Source of the DNA: Planctomycetota bacterium
GTDB taxonomy: Bacteria; Planctomycetota; UBA1135
Length of the DNA: 39,655 bases
NCBI GenBank assembly: GCA_021776925.1
Contig: JAJFFB010000137.1
Location: 1 to 39,655 of the forward strand
Reading direction: 5' to 3'
Position numbers and translations under genes: made by a program. Of this stretch, positions 7,665 through 15,300 are shown one piece after another; within the stretch, counting starts at the first letter, position 1, and each line of letters opens with the position of its first letter. Below the pieces are notes generated by a model that ran no database searches, had not been told where the DNA came from, and saw nothing but the letters and a program-made list of their open reading frames with translations.

Positions 7665-9572
7665 ATGAGCTCAACCCCTCCTGAACAGGCTGCGCCCACG
7701 CTCTCGCAAGAGGCCGGCCACAGCGTCCTTACGCTGCCCGAACACATCCTTGAGGTCTTGTCCGACTCCGGGGAGGGCGCGCAGAAATGCGGCCAGAGTT
7801 TCGGCGCGGTCTCGGCCAAGATGGGCAACGGCGCCTGGACGGTCGAAATCATTCCGGCCGAGATCCAGCCGCCGCCGCGTACCCCCGACGGCGCCAGCGG
7901 GGTGCGCATCCGCATAGGCACGCAAAAGATCACCAACTGGGGCAATCGCACCAAGCTGGCGATCGCCTTCAACGATCAGGTCCTGCTTTCGCGGCACCGC
8001 CTCAACGCGCTGGCCGACGACGCGATCATCCTGCTCGACCAGGCGCCTGAGAATCATGACAACCCGCAAGTGCGGCAGGAGTGGATCGAGGCGCTCGAGG
8101 AACTGTCCTCGCGCAACTACCGGCTGATCAAGGTGCCGCTCGAAGAAGAGTGCCTGAAGATCGTCGACAACCCGCGCCAGGGCAAGAACATGTTCGCCCT
8201 CGGCATGCTCTCGTGGGTCTATCTGCGCGACCTGGAACGGGTCAAGGAACAGATCGCCCACCAGTTCCGGCACAAGGCCAAGGCTGTCTATGAAAGGAAT
8301 GTGCGTCTGCTCGAGGCCGGAGTGAGCTGGGCCGAGCAGAACCTCGACTTCCGCTTCGATATTCCGACCACCACTCCCGACGAGGACATGGTGGTGATGA
8401 ACGGCAACACCGCGCTCGGCCTCGGCGCGATGGCGGCGGGCCTCGAGATGTGCTCGATGTATCCGATCACGCCGGCGACTTCGGTCAGCCACTTCCTCAG
8501 CGAGTCCTTCGACCGCCTTGGCGGCATGGTGCACCAGGCCGAGGACGAAATCGCCGCGATCGGCGTGGCACTGGGTGCTTCCTTTGCCGGCAAGGTCGCC
8601 TTTACCGTGACCTCCGGACCCGGTCTGGCGCTGAAGACCGAATTCATCGGTCTGGCGGTGATGACCGAAACCCCGCTGGTCATCGTCGACGTACAGCGCG
8701 GCGGTCCCAGCACCGGTCTGCCGACCAAGGTCGAGCAATCCGACCTGCTGGCGGCGGTCTTCGGCCAGCCCGGCGACTGCCCCAAGGTGGTGTTGGCGCC
8801 GTCGACCATCGAGGAGTGCTTCCACTGCATGATCACCGCGCGGCGCATCGCCGAGACCTTCCGCTGCGTGGTCATGGTCATGTCCGACGCCAACCTGGCC
8901 ACCGGACAGCAGCCCTTCAAGCGGCCGACCCTGGATCCGCGCTGGCAGTCGGTGCAGCCCGATCTCAGCGAGGTGCCCGTGGGCACCGAACCGCTGCAAT
9001 GGGACCCCGAAACCGGCCTCAGTCCGCGCCTGATCCCCGGCCAGCCGGGCGGCATGTTCACCGCCACCGGCCTGGCCCACAATGAGGGCAGCCACATACG
9101 CAGCGACCCCGAGAACAACCAGCGCACGATGGAATTGCGCAGCCGCAAGCTGGCGGTGCTGCAGAGCACGCTGAAGCCGCCGGTGGTGGTCGGGCCCGAA
9201 CACGCCGACCTGCTGGTGGTCGGCTGGGGCAGCACCCGCGGCGCGATCGAAGAAGCGATCGAGAAAGGGCAGCAGGAGGGGCTCTCGGTGGCGGCACTGA
9301 ACCTCACCTTCCTGTCGCCGCTACAACCGGGCCTGGGCGAGATCTTCGAAAACTACAAGAAGGTCATGACCGTCGAGATCAACTACAGCGACGAGCTCGA
9401 CCAGCCTTATATCAACGCAGAAAACCGACGCCGCGGCCAGCTCGCCTGGCTGCTGCGTGCCACCACCCTGGTCGACGTCGACTGTTGGACACGCGTGTTC
9501 GGACAGCCGCTGTGCCCCGGCGACATCCTCGACGTGATCCGCGGCAAGCTCGCCGCAGGAGGACAGTCATGA
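7665..9572 (+). CDS. korA: 2-oxoacid:ferredoxin oxidoreductase, fused gamma-alpha subunit
   Basis: The product has 635 residues. The first ~215 residues correspond to the gamma domain, with a glycine-rich loop (SDSGEGAQKCGQSFG) and a long helical end. Residues ~225-635 are the alpha (pyrimidine-binding) domain, starting at NGNTALGLGAMAAGLE, with YPITPATSVSHFLSE at 266-280 and the RGGPSTGLPTK segment. With the beta subunit it would oxidise a 2-oxoacid and CoA to acyl-CoA and CO2, reducing ferredoxin. 2-Oxoglutarate is the best guess, because a separate pyruvate enzyme is encoded downstream and this fused two-subunit layout is common for KorAB/OorAB. The substrate cannot be fixed from sequence. 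It is the first gene of the operon, and its stop overlaps the next start in ATGA. Confidence 0.88.
   Translation: MSSTPPEQAAPTLSQEAGHSVLTLPEHILEVLSDSGEGAQKCGQSFGAVSAKMGNGAWTVEIIPAEIQPPPRTPDGASGVRIRIGTQKITNWGNRTKLAIAFNDQVLLSRHRLNALADDAIILLDQAPENHDNPQVRQEWIEALEELSSRNYRLIKVPLEEECLKIVDNPRQGKNMFALGMLSWVYLRDLERVKEQIAHQFRHKAKAVYERNVRLLEAGVSWAEQNLDFRFDIPTTTPDEDMVVMNGNTALGLGAMAAGLEMCSMYPITPATSVSHFLSESFDRLGGMVHQAEDEIAAIGVALGASFAGKVAFTVTSGPGLALKTEFIGLAVMTETPLVIVDVQRGGPSTGLPTKVEQSDLLAAVFGQPGDCPKVVLAPSTIEECFHCMITARRIAETFRCVVMVMSDANLATGQQPFKRPTLDPRWQSVQPDLSEVPVGTEPLQWDPETGLSPRLIPGQPGGMFTATGLAHNEGSHIRSDPENNQRTMELRSRKLAVLQSTLKPPVVVGPEHADLLVVGWGSTRGAIEEAIEKGQQEGLSVAALNLTFLSPLQPGLGEIFENYKKVMTVEINYSDELDQPYINAENRRRGQLAWLLRATTLVDVDCWTRVFGQPLCPGDILDVIRGKLAAGGQS
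9557..9562 (+). promoter_or_regulatory. Strong ribosome binding site of the beta subunit gene
   Basis: AGGAGG lies 6 nt before the ATG at 9569, which overlaps the upstream TGA. It sets the start against an in-frame GTG-type start at 9485, which lies inside the alpha gene. Confidence 0.75.
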
Positions 9573-10522
9573 GCGAGAATTGCGGAACCCTGATGGGCTG
9601 CGGCGTCGAGGACGAACGCAGCTTCTCGATGGACGACTACTCCGGGCCTCTGGCGCGCTGGTGCCCGGGTTGCGGCGACCACGCCGTTCTCGCCGGAGTG
9701 CAGAGGCTGCTCGCCAAGGAACAGCTCAAACCCGAGCGCACGGTGTTCGTCTCCGGGATTGGCTGTTCCAGCCGTTTTCCCCACTACGTCGACACCTACG
9801 GCTTCCATGGCATCCACGGTCGCGCGCTGCCGATCGCCACCGGGATCAAGCTGGCGCGCCCCGACCTCGACGTGTTCGCGGTCATGGGCGACGGCGACTG
9901 TTGTTCGATCGGCGCCGGACACTGGATCCACGCCATCCGCTACAACATCAACATGACGGTGTTGCTGCTCGACAACAACATCTACGGTCTGACCAAGAAG
10001 CAGACCTCGCCGACCACGCCGCAAGGGTTTGCTTCCAACACCCAGCCGCGCGGCAGTTTTCTGCCCGCGCTCGATCCGATCCAGACCACGCTCGGCGTGA
10101 CCAACGCGTCCTTCGTCGCGCAGACCGCCGACTGGGTGCCGTCGCACCTGGCGCAGACCCTCGAAGCCGCCCACGCCCACCCGGGTTTCGCCTTTGTGCG
10201 CATTCTGCAGCGCTGCCCGGTGTTCACCCCCACCATCTTCGAGGAGGCAGCGATGAACACCGACCTGACCGAATTGCTGGAGCACGAAAACGGGGTGACC
10301 GACGAGGCTCTGAAAGGGGTCTACCCGCACACCCTTTACCACGATCCCACCGACATCCAAGAGGCGCGTCGCCTGGCTGAAAGCAGCAGCAAGGTGCGCC
10401 TGGGGGTGTTCTACGCCGATCCCGGACACGCGCGCTACGAGGAGTTGCGTGCGGTGCCCAAACGCACCGCCGAAGAGAAGATCGCCCTGCTCAACGCCGA
10501 GATCGATCGTTATGCCGTCTGA
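9569..10522 (+). CDS. korB: 2-oxoacid:ferredoxin oxidoreductase, beta subunit (TPP-binding)
   Basis: The 317-residue product carries the thiamine diphosphate site: GDGD at 107-110 inside VMGDGDCCSIGAGH, followed by LLLDNNIYGLTKKQ. Four cysteines are placed as ligands of the single [4Fe-4S] cluster of this family: Cys32 and Cys35 in WCPGCGDH, Cys66 in SGIGCSSRFP, and Cys216 in QRCPVF. The spacing fits two-subunit archaeal and bacterial 2-oxoacid oxidoreductases. The cluster passes electrons from the TPP intermediate to ferredoxin. YGFHGIHGRALPIATG is also conserved in the family. The gene overlaps both neighbours (ATGA at 9569-9572; next ATG at 10512), so tight co-translation is expected. Confidence 0.9.
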   Translation: MSENCGTLMGCGVEDERSFSMDDYSGPLARWCPGCGDHAVLAGVQRLLAKEQLKPERTVFVSGIGCSSRFPHYVDTYGFHGIHGRALPIATGIKLARPDLDVFAVMGDGDCCSIGAGHWIHAIRYNINMTVLLLDNNIYGLTKKQTSPTTPQGFASNTQPRGSFLPALDPIQTTLGVTNASFVAQTADWVPSHLAQTLEAAHAHPGFAFVRILQRCPVFTPTIFEEAAMNTDLTELLEHENGVTDEALKGVYPHTLYHDPTDIQEARRLAESSSKVRLGVFYADPGHARYEELRAVPKRTAEEKIALLNAEIDRYAV

Positions 10523-11516
10523 CCCTCTCCCCAGCGCGATCCAAAGCGCCCTTGCCCCTCACTTCGACGCCTTCCGTTCCGCGGTGGCAGGGACCTCGGA
10601 ACAGATCCGCTCCTCGCTGGCCGAGTTGGACAGCGACGTCGGCTCCCGACTGGCGCGTGAAGAGGCCGGACTCGGCGGCTTCGCCGACGGCTGCATCGAC
10701 GTCGAACGCTTCGCCGCGCTTGCCACCGGACAGTCCAAACTCACCGCCGGGGCCAAGCCAACCTTGGAGGCCGCGCAAAAGGTCCTGATGGAAATCAACC
10801 AGGCCGGAGCGGAACTGAACCAGCTTCGTTTTGACGGCGGCGATCTGCTCCAGGAAGTCCATGCCGCGCTCGCCAGCGTCGGCCGCGCTTTCGGGGCAGC
10901 CCGGGTGGCCGAACTCGCACGCACTGGCTCCTTCCGCAAGAAGGAACACGGTGGGCTGCTCAAGGCCTACCCCTATCCTCAGTGGAATGCGCGCGAACGC
11001 AGGCTTGCACCCCCACTGGTGATCCATTGCAGCGGCAAGGACCTCCACGCAGGGGCTCTGTCCCTATTCCTCGACGGAGACGCCAAACTGGTGCTGGTGG
11101 TGGATGGAGTGTGCCCGCCGGCGCTCCTCGCGCGCCTGATCTCGCCTGGGATCTTCGTCGTCCAGGGCGATGAGAGCGCGCCTCTCGAAGCCATGCTGGC
11201 CTGGAAGGGTCCCGGCATCGCCGCCCTGGTCCACGATCAGGCAGCCCGCTTCGTGCACGACCCAGAAGGCGGCGCTTCGATCGCCGAGCGCCTGCGCCTG
11301 GACTTCCTGCCCGAAGCACCCAAGCCGCGCGCGCTCGGAGGGCTCAGTGCCGGTCAACAACTCGAGGACCTGCAACACCTCACCGCTCTGGCCGGCTCCG
11401 CCGCAGCTCCGGCCCCGGCCTCAATCCCTGCCAACGGCGCCGCGAGCGCCCCCGCAACCCCGGTGGACAAGCTCGCCGCATTCCTACTGGCCCGGGCCCA
11501 CCTGGACCAGGAATGA
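10512..11516 (+). CDS. Unknown protein encoded between korB and rnfB
   Basis: The 334-residue product is not recognised. No signal peptide or membrane segment is visible. Residues 1-150 look helical, with a basic stretch near FRKKEHGG. Residues about 165-255 resemble a compact alpha/beta domain with alternating hydrophobic strands (PPLVIHCSGKDLHAGALSLF, KLVLVVDGVCPPALLARLIS, PGIFVVQGDES). An Ala/Pro/Ser-rich linker (about 300-320) then leads to a short terminal helix (VDKLAAFLLARAHLDQE). Only three scattered cysteines occur, so an Fe-S cluster is unlikely. The ATG at 10512 overlaps the korB stop by 11 bp and the gene ends 7 bp before rnfB. It is therefore almost certainly expressed with the ferredoxin enzymes. 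An accessory, docking or regulatory subunit is a reasonable guess only. Confidence 0.75.
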   Translation: MPSDPLPSAIQSALAPHFDAFRSAVAGTSEQIRSSLAELDSDVGSRLAREEAGLGGFADGCIDVERFAALATGQSKLTAGAKPTLEAAQKVLMEINQAGAELNQLRFDGGDLLQEVHAALASVGRAFGAARVAELARTGSFRKKEHGGLLKAYPYPQWNARERRLAPPLVIHCSGKDLHAGALSLFLDGDAKLVLVVDGVCPPALLARLISPGIFVVQGDESAPLEAMLAWKGPGIAALVHDQAARFVHDPEGGASIAERLRLDFLPEAPKPRALGGLSAGQQLEDLQHLTALAGSAAAPAPASIPANGAASAPATPVDKLAAFLLARAHLDQE

Positions 11517-11523
11517 CTCCGCG

Positions 11524-12375
11524 ATGGCCGCCACCGAAATCGCCGTTTCAGCCCTGATTCTGGGCGGGGTCGGCACTGTATTCGGTGTCTTCATCGCTTT
11601 TGCCAACCGCAAGCTCAAGGTGTGGGAGGACCCGCGCATCGGCGAGGTCGAAGAGCTGCTCCCCGGCACCAATTGCGGCGCCTGCGGCACGCCCGGCTGC
11701 CGCGCCTTCGCCGAGGGCTTGGTCGCCGCCGAACAGCAGCCTTCGGGCTGCACGGTGATGGGCCCTGACGACGTCGACGACGTCGCCGCCTACCTCGGTG
11801 TCGACGCCGGCGAGGCCAACAAACGCGTTGCGCGCCTGCTGTGCGCCGGTGGCGCCGACGTCGCGGTGCAGCTCGCCACCTACAACGGCCACGCCACCTG
11901 CCAGGCCGCGGCGGCGGTCGACGGCGGCGGCAAGGGCTGCAATTGGGGCTGTCTCGGCCTTGCCGACTGCGAGGTCGCGTGTGACTTCAACGCCATCCAC
12001 ATGACACCCTTCGGCCTGCCGGTGGTCGATCAGGAATTGTGCACCGCGTGCAATGATTGCGTCGAAGTGTGCCCCAAGGACCTGTTCGTGCTGATGCCGG
12101 TCGAACAGCAACTGCTGGTCCAGTGCCGCAGCCTGCTCGAAGGCGACGCGGCGGAAGAATTGTGCGAGGTCGCCTGCACCGGCTGCGGCCTGTGCGCCAA
12201 GGACGCCGCCGAAGGCGTCATCTCGATGGTCGACGGCCTCGCGGTGGTCGACTACGAACGCAATGAGGCCGCCACCGTGGCCGCAATCGAACGATGCCCC
12301 ACGCGTGCCATCACCTGGCTGGACGGGCCCCAATTCCCAGAATCCCAGCGAGCGGCAAGGAACTTTGCGGTATGA
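11524..12375 (+). CDS. rnfB: RnfB, Fe-S electron-entry subunit of the Rnf complex
   Basis: The product has 283 residues. It starts with one transmembrane helix (about residues 5-25, VSALILGGVGTVFGVFIAF), then the RnfB-type four-Cys domain (TNCGACGTPGCRAFAEG, next Cys in SGCTV). Clostridial-type RnfB motifs follow: CAGG, YNGHATCQ, GCNWGCLGLADCEVACDF and CTACNDCVEVCPKDLF. RnfB accepts electrons from ferredoxin at the membrane surface. The last two ferredoxin modules look degenerate. Cys214, 218, 221 and 224 are present, but the usual CP of that module is missing and the next module keeps only Cys258 (ERCPTRAI). The start at ATG 11524, 7 bp after the previous stop, gives the expected N-terminal helix. 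It overlaps the PFOR start in ATGA. Confidence 0.9.
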   Translation: MAATEIAVSALILGGVGTVFGVFIAFANRKLKVWEDPRIGEVEELLPGTNCGACGTPGCRAFAEGLVAAEQQPSGCTVMGPDDVDDVAAYLGVDAGEANKRVARLLCAGGADVAVQLATYNGHATCQAAAAVDGGGKGCNWGCLGLADCEVACDFNAIHMTPFGLPVVDQELCTACNDCVEVCPKDLFVLMPVEQQLLVQCRSLLEGDAAEELCEVACTGCGLCAKDAAEGVISMVDGLAVVDYERNEAATVAAIERCPTRAITWLDGPQFPESQRAARNFAV

Positions 12376-15300
12376 AGACCAAGCAACCAACCACCCCTTC
12401 CACGACTGCCAAGTACCCCGGCATCGCGGTCGCCACCGACGGCAGCGAAGCCATCGTGCGCATGGAGACCGCCGGCAGTGAAGCCGCCGGTGCCTACCCG
12501 ATCACCCCGTCGACGCAGATGGGCGAAGGCTGGGCCGCGGCGGTCGCCGCTGGCAAGTCGAACGTCTTCGGCCGCCGCCTGCTGTTCTTCGAACCCGAGG
12601 GCGAACACGCCGCCGCCGCGGTCACCGCCGGCATGAACCTGGTCGGACTGCGCTCGACCAATTTCTCCAGCGGGCAGGGCATCGCCTACATGCACGAGTC
12701 GCTGTACGCCGCGGTCGGCAAGCGCCTGACCTACGTGCTCAACATGGCGTGCCGCGCGATGACCAAACACACCCTCAACGTGCACGCGGGTCACGACGAC
12801 TACCATTCGGTCGACGACTCCGGGTTCTTCCAGCTCTTCGCCAAGAACGTTTCTGAATCGGCCGACCTCAACCTGATCTGTCACCGCATCGCCGAGTTGG
12901 CGTTGAACCCCGGCATCTGCGCGCAGGACGGCTTCCTCACCAGTCACGTGATCGAGTCGGCACTGATGCCCGAGGACGACCTGGTGCGCGAGTATCTCGG
13001 CGACCCCTCAGACATGATCGAAGCGCCGACGCCGGCGCAGCGGTTGGTCTTCGGCGACACGCGCCGCCGCATTCCCGAGCTCTACGACCTCGACTACCCG
13101 GCGATGCTCGGCGTGGTGCAGAACCAGGACAGCTACGCCCAAGGCGTTGCCGCGCAACGGCCGTTCTACTTCGACCACGTCGCCGCGCTGACCGACCAGG
13201 CGATGGCCGAGTTCGCCGCGCTGAGCGGGCGCCACTACGCCCGCATCATGGGCTACCGCCTCGACGACGCCGAATACGTCATCGCCGGCCAGGGTTCGGT
13301 CACCGAAAACGCCGAAGCGGTCGCCGATTTCATGCGCGACGAGCGTGGAATCAAGGTCGGCGTGCTCAACATGACGATGTTCCGGCCCTTCCCGGCCGAT
13401 CTGCTCACCCGCGCCCTGCGAGGCAAAAAGGGTGTGGTGGTGTTGGAACGCCTGGATCAGCCCCTATCGATCGAGGCGCCGTTGCTGCGCGAGATGCGCG
13501 CGGCGATGTCGCAGGCGGTCGAGAACGGGCGAGCTCAAGGCCAGTCCCGACGCAAAGCCAGGAGCAACGGCCAGGCGGCCCTGCCCTACCCCGACCTGGC
13601 TTGTCTCGGCGCCGACGAAGTGCCCGACTTCTACTCCGGCTGCTTCGGCATGGGCAGCCGCGACCTGCAGCCCAACGACGTGATCGCGGCGGTCGACAAC
13701 ATGCTGCCGGACGGTGCGCAGCGGCGGCAGTTCTATCTGAGCATCGACTTCGTGCGCCGCAACACGCGCCTGCCGAAGCTGCAGATCTGGCAGGACCAGC
13801 TGCTCGAGGCCTATCCGCACCTGGAAGGACTGGCGCTCGACGCGGCTCCCAAGGCCAACCTGATGCCCAAGGGCACGACCTCGATCCGCATCCACTCGAT
13901 CGGCGGCTGGGGGGCGATCACGATGGGCAAGAACCTGGCGGTGACCGCCGCCGAGATGCTCGACCTGCAGCTCAAGGCCAACCCCAAGTACGGTTCCGAG
14001 AAGAAGGGGCAGCCGACCACCTTCTACGCCTCGCTGGCTCCCGAGACCATCAAGCTCAACTGCGAACTGGCCGACGTCAACGTGGTGTTGTCGCCCGATC
14101 CCAACGTGTTCCGCCATTCCAATCCGCTGGCGGGTATGGAACGCGGCGGCGTGCTGATCATCCAGAGCGAGGTCGACGGCGCCGAGTTCTGGAATACGCT
14201 GCCACGCCTGGTGCAGCAGCACATTCGCGACCTTGGTATCCAAGTGTGGTACCTCGACGCCTTCAAGATCGCCTTCGAGGAAGCCTCCAACGAGGACCTG
14301 CGTTATCGCATGCAGGGCACCGCTTTCCTCGGCGCTTTCTTCCACGCCGCGCCGATCGCGCTCGAGGCCGGCTTCAGCGAGGAGCACTTCCTCGACGCCA
14401 TGCACGGCCAGCTGGACAAGAAGTTCGGCCACCTCGGCGACGCCGTGGTCGAGGACAACCTGCGCGTGATCCGCCGCGGCTATCAGGAACTGCAGCGCCT
14501 TGATTACGACGTGCTCAGCGACGACGGCGAGGAAGCCGGCGCGGTGCCGCGCATCCCCGAGCGTATGGACACTCCTGGCGCGCAACAGGGCCCCGCCAAC
14601 AGCGGCCGCTTCTGGGAGCAGGTCGGCCACCTCTATGCCACCGGCCAGGACGGCATCGCTGATCCCTTCATCGCCACCAGTACGATTCCGGCGGCGACCT
14701 GCACCATGCGCGACATGACCGGGGTGCGTTTCGAGGTGCCCGAGTTCGTGGCCGAAAACTGCACCGGTTGCAGCCAGTGCTGGACGCAGTGTCCCGACAC
14801 CGCGATCCCGGGATTGGTCACTCCGATCGACGAAGTTTTGAAAGCGGCCGCCGATCAGGCCGCCAAGGCGCACACCATCGAACGTTTCCCGACGATCATC
14901 AAACCGCTCGCGCGTGCGTGCAGCAAATTGATGAGTGGCGCGCCTTTCCATGGTTTCGCGCCGGTTCTGTCGACCGCCTTCGCCAACGTGATGGAGAAGA
15001 TGGCGCCCGAACCCGAACGCCGGCGTCAGCTCGATGACGAGTTCGCCGCGGTCTCGATGGTGCTCGCCGATTTCCCACTGGCCAAAACGGGACCCTTCTT
15101 CGACGGCCCCGAGGCGCAGGAAAAGGGCGCCGGCGCGCTTCTGTCGATCACCATCAATCCGACCACCTGCAAGGGCTGCAACATCTGCGTCGACGTGTGC
15201 CCCGACGGTGCGCTGAAGACCATCAAGCAGACCGACGAAGAGGTCGACAAGCTGCGCCGCAACTGGGCGTTTTGGGAAACGCTGCCCGAGACCGACGACC

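Noticed and set aside
7671..9203. 510-codon minus-strand frame opposite the 2-oxoacid oxidoreductase alpha gene
   Set aside because: Shadow of a well-supported gene; the His/Arg/Gly-rich product has no motif.
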